From VRUE01 sp036406595 (GTDB lineage: Bacteria > Actinomycetota > Thermoleophilia > Solirubrobacterales > 70-9), in contig DASXAR010000061.1 of the NCBI GenBank assembly GCA_036406595.1, positions 6,289-70,288 on the forward strand: 64,000 nt of DNA. The letters are read 5' to 3'. This document shows positions 7,852-15,676 of this stretch, one piece after another. The notes below the pieces were generated by a model. It saw only the letters and a list, made by a program, of their open reading frames with translations, ran no database searches and was not told the DNA's origin. Every line of letters starts with the position of its first letter. Positions within the stretch are counted from its first letter, which is position 1. The translations under genes were made by a program, and so were the position numbers.

Positions 7852-9050
7852 GCGAGATCGCGGAGCGCCTCCACGCGCTGCGCGAGGAGGGGCTTCACCG
7901 CCGCCTTCGCACGGTGAGCGGGGCGCAGGGGCCGCGGGTGATGCTCGAGGGACGCTCGGTGCTGCTGCTCTGCTCGAACAACTACCTGGGACTCGCCGAG
8001 CACCCGCGGGTGCGTACCGCCGCGGCCGAGGCGGCAATGCGGGAAGGCGCCGGCGCCGGCGCCTCCCGCCTGATCTCCGGGAACATGGAGCCCCATCGCA
8101 GACTCGAGGCGAGGCTCGCAGCCTTCACCGGCTACGAGGCGGCGCTGCTCTTCGGCTCCGGCTACCTCGCCAACACCGGGGTCATCGCCGCCCTCGCCCG
8201 CCGCGGCGAGGTCGTCTTCTCCGACGAGCTGAACCATGCGAGCATCGTCGACGGCTGCAGGCTCGCACAGGCCGAGACATACGTCTATCGACACGGCGAC
8301 CTCGAGCATCTCGCCTGGGGCCTGCACCGGGTCGGCGCCCGTACATCGCTGATCGTCACCGACGGCCTCTTCTCGATGGACGGGGACGTGGCCCCGCTGG
8401 AGGGCCTGATCGAGCTGGCCCGAAGGCATGGCAGCCGCCTGATGGTCGACGAGGCGCACGCAACCGGCGCGCTGGGGCCGGGCGGCCGGGGCTCGGTGGC
8501 TGCAGCCGGCATGTCCGGAGAGGTCGATGTCGTCGTCGGGACACTCGGCAAGGCGCTCGGCTCCTACGGCGCCTATGCCTGCGCCGGATCGGAGGTCGTC
8601 GACTACCTGCTCAACACGGCGCGGCCCTTCATCTTCTCGACCGCGCCGCCGCCGCCGTCGATCGCAGCCGCCGCAACGGCGCTGGAGCTGCTGGAAACGG
8701 GCCCCGAGCAGGTCGATCGCCTCCGTGACAACTCCCGGCTGCTCCGCGAGGCCCTCGCCGCGAACGGCCTGCGCACGCGGGGCTCGGACACCCAGATCGT
8801 CCCGATCGGGGTCGGCGAGGCGAGCGCAGCGATGCAGCTCTGCGAGCGACTGCTGGAGCGCGGGGTGTTCGCCCAGGGGATCCGCCCGCCGACCGTGCCG
8901 GAGGGGACCTCCCGCCTCCGCCTCTCGGTGATGGCGAGCCACCGGCGGGACGAGCTGCGCCACGCGGCCGGGCTGATCGCCGCCGCCTCCAGGGAGCTCG
9001 GCGTCGCGGGCGTCGGCCCGGCGCCGCGATCCCTGCAGGCCGCGGCCTAG
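7848..9050 (+). CDS. bioF: 8-amino-7-oxononanoate synthase
   Basis: A 400-aa PLP enzyme of the alpha-oxoamine synthase family that condenses pimeloyl thioester with L-alanine. It has the family motifs CSNNYLGLA (near residue 42), SGNMEPHRRLE, VDEAHATGALG (D201 contacts the PLP ring nitrogen in this family) and the PLP lysine in GTLGKALGS (K235). Glycine C-acetyltransferase is a close relative, but position between bioB and bioD makes BioF by far the better call. The start is the ATG overlapping the bioB stop; bioD begins on the base after its stop, so translational coupling is likely. Confidence 0.94.
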   Translation: MSEIAERLHALREEGLHRRLRTVSGAQGPRVMLEGRSVLLLCSNNYLGLAEHPRVRTAAAEAAMREGAGAGASRLISGNMEPHRRLEARLAAFTGYEAALLFGSGYLANTGVIAALARRGEVVFSDELNHASIVDGCRLAQAETYVYRHGDLEHLAWGLHRVGARTSLIVTDGLFSMDGDVAPLEGLIELARRHGSRLMVDEAHATGALGPGGRGSVAAAGMSGEVDVVVGTLGKALGSYGAYACAGSEVVDYLLNTARPFIFSTAPPPPSIAAAATALELLETGPEQVDRLRDNSRLLREALAANGLRTRGSDTQIVPIGVGEASAAMQLCERLLERGVFAQGIRPPTVPEGTSRLRLSVMASHRRDELRHAAGLIAAASRELGVAGVGPAPRSLQAAA

Positions 9051-9713
9051 GTGGACGGCCTCTTCGTCACCGGCACCGGCACCGGGGTCGGCAAGACGGT
9101 GGTTGCCGCGGCGGCCGCCCGCACCCTCCTCGCCGCGGGGCTCTCGGTCTCGGTCTTCAAGCCGGCGGTGACGGGGCTCGAGGAGGGCGGCGAGGCCGAC
9201 CACGAACTGCTGCGCCGCGCCGCCGGGTCCGATCAGAGCGACGAGGAGATCGCCCCCTACCGCTATATGCCACCCGCCTCGCCGCATCTCGCTGCCGCCC
9301 TCGCCGGCGAGGAGGTCGACCCCGATCGCCTGCTCGGGGCCGCGCGCGCCGCCGCCGAGGGAGCCGAGCGGCTGATCGCGGAGGGAGTCGGCGGCCTGCT
9401 CGTTCCGCTCTCCCCCGGCTACCTGGTTCGGGACCTCGCCACCGACCTGGGCCTGCCGCTGCTGATTGCGTCGTCACCGGGCCTCGGAACGATCAACCAC
9501 ACGCTGCTGACCCTGGAGGCGGCGCGTGCGGCCGGCCTCGGGGTCGCGAGGGTGGTCCTCACCCCCTGGCCCGCGCAGCCGGGCCCGATCGAGGAGTCGA
9601 ACCGGGAAACGCTCGCCTCGCTGGGAGGGGTGGCGGTCGAGACCCTGCCGCCGCTCGACCTCGCCGACCCTAGCTCCTGGCCCCCGATCCCGTCCCAGGG
9701 ACCGGGTGTCTAG
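9051..9713 (+). CDS. bioD: dethiobiotin synthetase
   Basis: A 220-aa ATP-dependent carboxylase that forms the ureido ring of dethiobiotin. The P-loop TGTGTGVGKT is at residues 7-16 with K15, as in BioD. FKPAVTG and EGVGGLLVPL match the substrate and switch regions. The GTG start follows the bioF stop with no gap. The 3' end overlaps the convergent efflux gene by 4 bases. The set B-F-D here and A at 11.8 kb gives four core steps; no bioC, bioH or bioW is in the window, so the pimeloyl source is not visible. Confidence 0.93.
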   Translation: MDGLFVTGTGTGVGKTVVAAAAARTLLAAGLSVSVFKPAVTGLEEGGEADHELLRRAAGSDQSDEEIAPYRYMPPASPHLAAALAGEEVDPDRLLGAARAAAEGAERLIAEGVGGLLVPLSPGYLVRDLATDLGLPLLIASSPGLGTINHTLLTLEAARAAGLGVARVVLTPWPAQPGPIEESNRETLASLGGVAVETLPPLDLADPSSWPPIPSQGPGV

Positions 9714-11188
9714 CCCGCTTCGGAAGCAGCGAGCTCGCCGCCCGGCGAGACGCTCGCCTCCGCGACGGCGGCCGCCGGGCCCTCGTGCCGCCGCGACCTG
9801 ATCGTCGTCGCCGCGATCACGGCTCCGAGCAGCGCCACCACCGCGGAGACCATCATCGCGTCGCTGAGCCCGTCGACGAACTGCTGCGGGGCCGCCGTCT
9901 CGAAGCTGCTGCCCGCGACGCCCTGGAAGATCGCCCCGCTGACCGCCACCCCGAGGCTGCCGCCGACCATGCGGAACATCGAGAGGACGCCGGAGGCGAT
10001 CCCGGCTTTCTCGACGGCGACGGCGTTCATCGCGGCGCTCGTCATCGGCGACATCGTCAGCGCGATGCCGATGCCGAGCAGCACGAAGCCCGGCAGCAGG
10101 TCGAGGTAGCCGGAGTCGACGGCGATCCCGCTGAAGGTGTAGAGGGAGGCGGCGGCGATCGTCAGCCCGGCCGCGATCAGCCAGCGCGGACCGAAGCGAT
10201 CCGCCATCCGACCCGCGATCGGCGCGACACCGACGATCATCAGCGTCGAGGGCAGGAACCGGACTCCCGCCTCGAGCGGCGAGTAGTGGAGGATGTCCTG
10301 CATGTAGAGGGCGAGGAAGAAGAAGACGCCCATCATCGCGAAGGTGACGATCAGGGCCACCACCACGGCTCCGAGGAAGTTGCGGTCGACGAAGAAGTGG
10401 AACTCGACCATCGGCGCCTTCACCCTCAGCTCGACCAGCACGAAGAGGACGAGAGCGAGGGCGGCGCCGCCCAGGAGGGCGAGGATCCGGGTCGATCCCC
10501 AGCCCCAGCTGTTGGCCTCGACCAGCGCCAGGACGAGCGCCGTGAGGCCTGCCGTCAGCGTCACCACGCCCAGGTAATCGACGTCGCGGCCGACGGTCGT
10601 GTCGCGCGACTCCCGCACCGCAAAGAGCGTCGTCAGCACGGCGCCGACCGCGACCGGGATATTGAGGTAGAAGATCGCGCGCCAGGTGACGTGCTCGGTG
10701 AGGAGGCCGCCCAGCACAGGCCCCACCGCGAGGGCGAGGGCGGAGACGCCGGCCCAGGTGCCCATCGCCTTGCCACGCTCATGCGCGGGGAAGGCGTCGG
10801 TGATGATCGAAAGGGTGCCCGGCATCATCAGCGCCGCTCCGACTCCCTGAGCCACCCGGCTGACGACGAGCGACGTGTCGTCGGGCGCAAAGCCCGCGGT
10901 CGCCGAGGAGAGGGCGAAGATGACGACGCCGATCAGGAACATGCGGCGCCGCCCGAAGATGTCGCCCAGTCTGCCGCCGGTCGCGAGCAGCACGGCGAAG
11001 GAGAGCGTGTAGCCGTTGATCATCCACTCGAGGCCGGAGATCGAGGCGCCGAGGTCGCGCTGGATCGACGGCAGCGCGACGTTCACGACGGTGTTGTCGA
11101 GCATGATCATGAACAGCGCGAAGCACATCGCTCCGAGCGTCCACCACTTGCGGTTTTCGTCGGTGATCAGGTGGCGGTAACGGGTCAA
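9710..11188 (-). CDS. DHA2-family (EmrB/QacA-type) drug efflux MFS transporter
   Basis: A 492-aa protein with about 14 hydrophobic segments, as in the DHA2 family. Loop motifs GGRLGDIFGRRRMFLIG (after TM2) and GMADRFGPRW-like residues later are present, with DNTVVNVALPSIQRDLG in TM1, a classic DHA2 signature (D1 motif). It exports drugs or other toxic compounds by proton exchange in known relatives. The start overlaps the stop of the upstream MarR gene, so the two form an operon, and the regulator probably controls it. Substrate is unknown. Confidence 0.92.
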   Translation of the reverse strand: MTRYRHLITDENRKWWTLGAMCFALFMIMLDNTVVNVALPSIQRDLGASISGLEWMINGYTLSFAVLLATGGRLGDIFGRRRMFLIGVVIFALSSATAGFAPDDTSLVVSRVAQGVGAALMMPGTLSIITDAFPAHERGKAMGTWAGVSALALAVGPVLGGLLTEHVTWRAIFYLNIPVAVGAVLTTLFAVRESRDTTVGRDVDYLGVVTLTAGLTALVLALVEANSWGWGSTRILALLGGAALALVLFVLVELRVKAPMVEFHFFVDRNFLGAVVVALIVTFAMMGVFFFLALYMQDILHYSPLEAGVRFLPSTLMIVGVAPIAGRMADRFGPRWLIAAGLTIAAASLYTFSGIAVDSGYLDLLPGFVLLGIGIALTMSPMTSAAMNAVAVEKAGIASGVLSMFRMVGGSLGVAVSGAIFQGVAGSSFETAAPQQFVDGLSDAMMVSAVVALLGAVIAATTIRSRRHEGPAAAVAEASVSPGGELAASEAG

Positions 11189-11712
11189 GCTGGTCCAACT
11201 CCCTTCAGGTGCTCATACGTTTCGGCGATGTCCTCGCGGTCCATCAGCGCGTCGATCGCGGCATCGAGCTTGCGGCGCTGCGCCGCGCTCAGGCTGGCCG
11301 CGAACGCTTCCATGCCGGCCTGGCGGACGATCAGCAGCTTGTCGACCAGCTGCTTGCCCCTGGCGGTGATGGCGACGCGGCGCACCCGGCGGTCATCGGG
11401 GTCCTCGACCCTGCTGACGAGCCTCTTCTTGACGAGGCCGTCGACCGCACGGCTCATCGAGGGAACCGAGGTGCCGAAGGTCTCGGCCAGGTCGCTGACC
11501 TGGCGCGGAGCCGAGCTCTCGCCGAGGCCGCCGAGCTCGAGCAGCGCCTTGCACTGCGTCATCGAGAGCCCGGTCTCCTCGAGTACCCGGAGCTGGTTGC
11601 CCCGGTCGTAGAGAAAGACGTGTCGCAGCAGGGCGCTGAGCCGCGCCGCGGTCTCCTGTGCGGCCGGGTCACTCCTCTTCTTGGCGATCTCCGCGATCTC
11701 GCTCGCTTGCAT
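11185..11712 (-). CDS. MarR-family transcriptional regulator
   Basis: A 175-aa winged-helix regulator. The recognition region GTSVPSMSRAVDGLVKKRLV and the wing RVEDPDDRRVRRVAITARGK are typical of MarR repressors. It is the promoter-proximal gene of a two-gene operon with a DHA2 efflux pump, the usual arrangement for ligand-relieved efflux control. Its promoter region carries several TTGC/GCAA inverted repeats (see 11721-11763), the likely autoregulatory sites. Start is ATG 11712. Confidence 0.92.
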   Translation of the reverse strand: MQASEIAEIAKKRSDPAAQETAARLSALLRHVFLYDRGNQLRVLEETGLSMTQCKALLELGGLGESSAPRQVSDLAETFGTSVPSMSRAVDGLVKKRLVSRVEDPDDRRVRRVAITARGKQLVDKLLIVRQAGMEAFAASLSAAQRRKLDAAIDALMDREDIAETYEHLKGVGPA

Positions 11713-11720
11713 GCGGATAA

Positions 11721-11763
11721 TTGTTGCGCTCTAGCAACTATTTCTCAAGAGCAATAGTTGCTC
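11721..11763. promoter_or_regulatory. candidate MarR operators upstream of the efflux operon
   Basis: This AT-richer stretch holds overlapping inverted repeats: GTTGC-N6-GCAAC (11723-11738), GCAACTAT-N12-ATAGTTGC (11734-11741 with 11754-11761, perfect arms) and GAGCAA-TAG-TTGCTC (11749-11763). MarR proteins usually bind palindromes of this size close to their own start. The site begins 8 bases upstream of the marR start codon, so binding would block the operon. Assignment is by position and symmetry only. Confidence 0.6.
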
Positions 11764-11764
11764 A

Positions 11765-11780
11765 TGTGATGCACATCACA
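11765..11780. promoter_or_regulatory. Crp-type palindrome (TGTGA-N6-TCACA)
   Basis: TGTGATGCACATCACA matches the Crp consensus TGTGA-N6-TCACA at every conserved position, with 7-bp perfect arms. If bioA is transcribed from a start at or near its ATG (11816), the centre lies at about -43.5, close to the class II activation position. It also lies upstream of the divergent marR operon. No Crp gene is in the window. Confidence 0.55.
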
Positions 11781-11815
11781 CGAGTTCCCGCCGGGCCCGG
11801 ATCTACCCTCGGGCC

Positions 11816-13135
11816 ATGGACCTGGCGGCCGATCACGCGCAGCTCGACCGCGACCACCTCTGGCACCCGTTCACCCAGCAGCAGGGCTGGCGCGAGGAGG
11901 AGCCGCTGATGATCGAGCGGGCGGACGGCTGCCAGCTGATCGACGGAGAGGGCAGGCGCTACATCGACGGCGTCTCCTCGCTCTGGTGCAACGTCCACGG
12001 GCACAGGCAGCCCGACATCGACCGCGCCATCCGCGACCAGCTCGGGCGCGTGGCGCACTCGACCATGCTCGGCCTCTCCCATCCCGGCGCCGCCGAGCTC
12101 GCAGCGCGCCTCGTCGACCTCGCCCCCCGGGGCCTCTCCCGGGTCTTCTACTCGGACTCGGGCTCGACCGCCACCGAGGTGGCCCTGAAGATGGCGTTCC
12201 AGTTCCAGCAGCAGCGCGGCGGCCAGCACCGACGGCGCACCTCGTTCGTCCACCTGCGCGACGCCTACCACGGGGACACGATCGGATCGGTCTCGGTCGG
12301 CGGCATCGATCTCTTCCACGCCACCTACCGCCCGCTGCTGTTCCGTGCCCACGCCGCCGCGCCCGGCGATGCCGCCGACCTGGAGCGGGTCCTGGCCACC
12401 CACGAGGAGGAGATCGCCGCGCTGATCATCGAGCCGCTGGTGCAGGGAGCGGCGGGCATGATCGTCCATCCGCCGGGCTTCCTCCGCGCGGCCCGGGAGC
12501 TCTGCGACCGCTATGGCGTGCTGCTGATCTGCGACGAGGTCGCGACCGGCTTCGGCCGCACCGGGACGATGTTCGCCTGCGAGCAGGAGGAGGTCGCGCC
12601 GGACCTGCTCTGCATCGCCAAGGGGCTCAGCGGCGGCTATCTACCACTCGCCGCGACGCTCTCCACCGAGCGCATCTACGCGGGGTTCCTCGGCGCGCCC
12701 GAGGAGCAGCGCACCTTTTTCCACGGCCATACCTATACCGGCAATCCCCTCGCCTGCGCCGCGGCGATCGCCAGCCTCGAGATCTTCGAGCGAGAGCGGA
12801 CCATGGAGAAGCTGCAGGGCAAGATCGCCCTGCTTTCCGACCTGCTGGAAGACGTCGCCGCGATGCCCGGGGTACAGGAGGTTCGGAGCCGTGGCTTCAT
12901 GGTCGGCATCGACCTCGGCGAGCATGACCCTTCCCTCCGAATGGGTCACCGGGTGGCGCTCGATGCACGCGCCCGTGGCGCCGTGATCCGCCCCCTCGGC
13001 GACGTCGTCGTCCTGATGCCGCCCCTGGCGATCTCCGAGCATGACCTGCGGCGCCTGGTGCGGATCGTCGCCGACTCGATCGAGGCGGTGTGCGAGATCG
13101 AGCTCCCCGGGGATCCGCTGTCCCGGGCCGCCTAG
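11816..13135 (+). CDS. bioA: adenosylmethionine-8-amino-7-oxononanoate aminotransferase
   Basis: A 439-aa class III PLP aminotransferase that makes 7,8-diaminopelargonate using SAM as amino donor. Diagnostic pieces are RDHLWHPFTQQ at the N-terminus, DSGSTATEVALKMA, CDEVATGFGRTG and the PLP lysine K269 in IAKGLSGG. Length fits BioA. It is separated from bioBFD by the efflux operon and has its own upstream region. TACCCT (11804-11809) ends 6 bases before the ATG, a TANNNT -10 spacing seen with leaderless actinobacterial genes; no Shine-Dalgarno sequence is visible. Confidence 0.94.
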   Translation: MDLAADHAQLDRDHLWHPFTQQQGWREEEPLMIERADGCQLIDGEGRRYIDGVSSLWCNVHGHRQPDIDRAIRDQLGRVAHSTMLGLSHPGAAELAARLVDLAPRGLSRVFYSDSGSTATEVALKMAFQFQQQRGGQHRRRTSFVHLRDAYHGDTIGSVSVGGIDLFHATYRPLLFRAHAAAPGDAADLERVLATHEEEIAALIIEPLVQGAAGMIVHPPGFLRAARELCDRYGVLLICDEVATGFGRTGTMFACEQEEVAPDLLCIAKGLSGGYLPLAATLSTERIYAGFLGAPEEQRTFFHGHTYTGNPLACAAAIASLEIFERERTMEKLQGKIALLSDLLEDVAAMPGVQEVRSRGFMVGIDLGEHDPSLRMGHRVALDARARGAVIRPLGDVVVLMPPLAISEHDLRRLVRIVADSIEAVCEIELPGDPLSRAA

Positions 13136-13206
13136 CGGCCGCCTGCTCGCCGGACCGACCCCGGCCCTGGCCTAGGGCCTGCGGTCCCTTGAGCGACATC
13201 CTCCTT

Positions 13207-13232
13207 CATAGTGGTATCTTTTACCCACTATG
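13207..13232. promoter_or_regulatory. inverted repeat overlapping a start codon
   Basis: CATAGTGG (13207-13214) and CCACTATG (13225-13232) are perfect complements separated by 10 bases. The second arm contains the ATG (13230-13232) of the next gene. TATCTT (13215-13220) in the loop could be a -10 box, giving a near-leaderless transcript. The layout suits autoregulation by the downstream protein or an RNA hairpin that hides the start. Confidence 0.5.
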
Positions 13233-13709
13233 GCCTTCATCGTGCCGCGCAAGAACCGGGCCTGGGAGATACGAGAGTCGCAGTGGACACCCAGAGGGCC
13301 CCGGAGCAGGACGCTGGCGACTTTCCACGAGCTCGATGTCGAGGCGATCGAGCACGCCCGGGCGCGGGCCTCCGGACCCCTCGACGAGGGTCAGCTGCGC
13401 CGCGCTGCGCTGCGCGCAGGTGCCCCCGTCGCGCATCCGCCGGCCGACCGCGCGGCGCAGGATCTGCTCCGCGAGCTGGCGGCCGGACGGAGACCGCGCC
13501 GGGCCCTGCGGCGGCTGCTCGCCGATTCGGTCGACGAGGGGGACGGGGGGCTCTCCGATGCGGCCCGCGCGGCGCGCCTCTGGATCGCGGCCTCGCCGAA
13601 GCAGCGTGGCGACGCCCTCAGAGACCTCCTCCTGCTCGCAGACCGGCTTCCCCAGCGCCGCCTGGCTAGCGCTCCCGGATTCCCCGGATTCGGCTCGGCC
13701 GCGCCGTGA
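13230..13709 (+). CDS. hypothetical protein, possible antitoxin-like partner of the next gene
   Basis: A 159-aa basic, arginine-rich protein that I do not recognise. It begins MAFIVPRKNRAWEIRES, has a helical, alanine/arginine-rich middle and a proline/glycine-rich end. The ATG lies inside an inverted repeat, and there is no clear Shine-Dalgarno sequence. Its stop overlaps the start of a nucleotidyltransferase-like gene by 4 bases. By analogy with AbiEi/AbiEii-like pairs the first gene could be an autoregulatory antitoxin, but no such domain is visible, so this is speculation from layout. Confidence 0.6.
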   Translation: MAFIVPRKNRAWEIRESQWTPRGPRSRTLATFHELDVEAIEHARARASGPLDEGQLRRAALRAGAPVAHPPADRAAQDLLRELAAGRRPRRALRRLLADSVDEGDGGLSDAARAARLWIAASPKQRGDALRDLLLLADRLPQRRLASAPGFPGFGSAAP

Positions 13710-14272
13710 CCGAGCCCTCGCTGCCCGAGAAGGTGGTTGCGATCGACCGGCGATTGAGCGAGGTGCGCATCCCCCATGCGTTCGGCGGCGCCCTCGCCCT
13801 CGCCTATTACGCCGAGCCCCGCGCGACCGTCGACGTCGACGTCAACGTCTTCGTGTCGACCGCGCGCGTGGACGAGGTCAGCGACGCGCTTTCGCCGCTG
13901 GGTGTGTCCGCATTGCCGTCCGAGGACGAGCGAGCCGCGTTGGAGCGGGAAGGCCAGTGCCGGACGTGGTGGGGCAGGACGCCCGTCGACCTCTTCTTCT
14001 CCTACGGCGAGGTCCACGAGGCGATGCGGGAGGGGGTTCGCCGGGTGCCGTTCGGTGAGGATGAGCTGCAGATCCTCGGGCCGGAGCACCTGGTCGTGTG
14101 CAAGGCCTGCTTCGACCGGCCGAAGGACTGGCTCGACATAGAACAGGTCCTCGTCTCGACCGATCCCTTCGAGGCTCGGGAGGCACAGCGGTGGCTCCAT
14201 CGCCTGCTCGGTGAGGGGGACCAAAGGAAGAGGCGATTCGACCGCCTCGTCGCCGAGCTCACGGATCGATGA
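13706..14272 (+). CDS. nucleotidyltransferase-fold protein (AbiEii/DUF6036-like)
   Basis: A 188-aa protein with FGGALALAYYAEPRATVDVD (about residues 26-45), the G-G-x-A...T-x-D-x-D arrangement of minimal nucleotidyltransferases, including AbiEii-type toxins and DUF6036 proteins. A further acidic residue follows in TPVDLFF. The C-terminal half (ILGPEHLVVCKACFDRPKDW) resembles the same families. It overlaps the preceding gene by 4 bases, so the pair is an operon. It may be a toxin of a two-gene module or a housekeeping transferase; the sequence does not decide. Confidence 0.7.
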   Translation: MTEPSLPEKVVAIDRRLSEVRIPHAFGGALALAYYAEPRATVDVDVNVFVSTARVDEVSDALSPLGVSALPSEDERAALEREGQCRTWWGRTPVDLFFSYGEVHEAMREGVRRVPFGEDELQILGPEHLVVCKACFDRPKDWLDIEQVLVSTDPFEAREAQRWLHRLLGEGDQRKRRFDRLVAELTDR

Positions 14273-14293
14273 GTGCCGGGATAAGGTGAGCCG

Positions 14294-14935
14294 ATGAGCG
14301 GCCGACTGCGCGGGCCCGCGGAGGAGCCGAACCTGGGAGAGCCCGCGGTTCCGCGACCGGCGGCCTCGGTGGTGCTGCTGCGCCGGGGAGGGAAGCACGG
14401 AGATCGGGCGCTCGAGGTGCTGCTCCTGAAGAGAACCGAGAGCGCCAACTTCATGCCGGGCGTGTGGGTCTTCCCGGGTGGCGCGGTCGACCCCGACGAC
14501 GGCGAGAGCCTCGCCGGCCACGAAGCCTGCGCGATACGGGAGCTGGAGGAGGAGGCCGGCATCCTCCTCCCGGACGGGGAGGAGCTGGTCCTCTTCTCGA
14601 GGTGGGTGACCCCAGAGGTCGTCTCGCGGCGCTTCGACGCCTGGTTCTTCCTCGCCCTCGCCCCGCCCCATGCGCCGCCGAAGGCCGACGGCGTCGAGAC
14701 GGTGGACGCGAACTGGTTCGAGCCGGGCGCCGCGCTCGAGGCCCATGCGGACGGCGGCCTGCCGCTCGCCTTTCCGACCGTCAGGCAGCTCGAGTCGCTG
14801 CTTCCCTTCGGCAGCTCCGAGGAAGCGATCGAGGCCCACCGCGGACGGGCCGTCGAGCCGATCCTGCCGAAGGTGATCGGCACCCCGGACGAGCACCGGG
14901 TGGTGCTGCCGGGCGACCCTGACTACCCGGTCTGA
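14294..14935 (+). CDS. Nudix hydrolase
   Basis: A 213-aa protein with the second half of the Nudix box intact as RELEEEAGI, preceded by WVFPGGAVDPDDGE. The glutamate expected earlier in the box is not at the standard spacing, so the loop is slightly divergent, as in long Nudix proteins of the NUDT8/NUDT19 kind. It probably hydrolyses a nucleoside diphosphate derivative or CoA ester. The ATG follows GGTGAGCC closely. The 3' end overlaps the convergent gene by 13 bases. Confidence 0.82.
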   Translation: MSGRLRGPAEEPNLGEPAVPRPAASVVLLRRGGKHGDRALEVLLLKRTESANFMPGVWVFPGGAVDPDDGESLAGHEACAIRELEEEAGILLPDGEELVLFSRWVTPEVVSRRFDAWFFLALAPPHAPPKADGVETVDANWFEPGAALEAHADGGLPLAFPTVRQLESLLPFGSSEEAIEAHRGRAVEPILPKVIGTPDEHRVVLPGDPDYPV

Positions 14936-15603
14936 TCGACCGGAAATCGCTCCAGGCCTGCGTGCCAGGGGCCGGGAGAGTAGGTGTGCACGCCCGACTC
15001 CTCCATCTCGCCCTGCAGACGACGGAAGAGACGCCCGGCGTTCTTCAGCGCCTCCTTCAGCTCCTCGCCGCTGCGCTCGCGCAACCGCCAGAGAAACCAG
15101 AGCTGGCGGTCGTTGACACCGAAGTCGATCTCGCCGGTCATCGTCGTCGTCCACTCCAGGAAGCCGGGACTGAAGAGCTCGCGCAACGCGACCGGGTCGT
15201 ACTCCCGGGGCACGGTGGCGATGAAGCGTCGGTTGAAGTCGATCGACTCGAACTCGACCTTGCGGGCGAAGCGCTGGGTGACGATCTCGTGCCCCTCGAT
15301 CGACTCGACGTTGAAGGCCGGGACCACATCGGCCAGGTCGGGCATGTGGGCCTTGGCGAGGATCGACGTGGGCAGCACCGCCTTCGAGAAGAAGCCTCCC
15401 TCCTCGCGTTCGTCGGCGTCGCAGCTGGCGCCCCAGAATCCTTCGGCCAGCTGACCCGTGAGGCGATTGACGCCGCCGACGCAGAGCGCGACCGGTCCGT
15501 CCTTGGGATTGATTCCCCCGATCGGCTCGTAGGCGAGCTCGTTCCGCTCCCCGTAGGCCCTCACGACGTCGGCCCATTCCTGCGCTTCCTGCTTCGCGCC
15601 CAC
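14923..15603 (-). CDS. hypothetical protein, DUF3137-like
   Basis: A 226-aa soluble protein. VEFESIDFNRRFIATVPREY (about residues 116-135), followed by a segment ending W-T-T-T-M, resembles the core of DUF3137 proteins; I am not certain of the family. There is no membrane segment or catalytic motif. GTG 15603 lies 6 bases after TAGGAT on the minus strand, a leaderless-type spacing. An 11-bp inverted repeat overlaps that promoter. The gene is divergent from lemA. Confidence 0.6.
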   Translation of the reverse strand: MGAKQEAQEWADVVRAYGERNELAYEPIGGINPKDGPVALCVGGVNRLTGQLAEGFWGASCDADEREEGGFFSKAVLPTSILAKAHMPDLADVVPAFNVESIEGHEIVTQRFARKVEFESIDFNRRFIATVPREYDPVALRELFSPGFLEWTTTMTGEIDFGVNDRQLWFLWRLRERSGEELKEALKNAGRLFRRLQGEMEESGVHTYSPGPWHAGLERFPVDQTG

Positions 15604-15613
15604 GGGCCGATCC

Positions 15614-15657
15614 TAGAGGCTTGAATGCGAGCTACCTACGCTCACATCAAGCCTCTA
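15614..15657. promoter_or_regulatory. 11-bp inverted repeat in a divergent promoter region
   Basis: TAGAGGCTTGA (15614-15624) and TCAAGCCTCTA (15647-15657) are perfect complements separated by 22 bases. Inside, GAGC and GCTC can pair as an inner stem. One outer end overlaps TAGGAT, the candidate -10 of the minus-strand gene. Lying between two divergent genes it cannot be an ordinary terminator; an operator serving both genes is more likely. Confidence 0.5.
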
Positions 15658-15676
15658 TGGGGGTAGGATGCGGCGC

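Noticed and set aside
11803..11808. CTACCC before bioA, a GGGTAG on the minus strand
   Set aside because: No -35 partner on the minus strand, and it lies over 90 bases from marR, which has its own operator region.
15661..15666. GGGTAG just before lemA
   Set aside because: No G-T-T-T or GNNT box lies 13-16 nt upstream. The purine run is better explained as a ribosome-binding site for ATG 15677.
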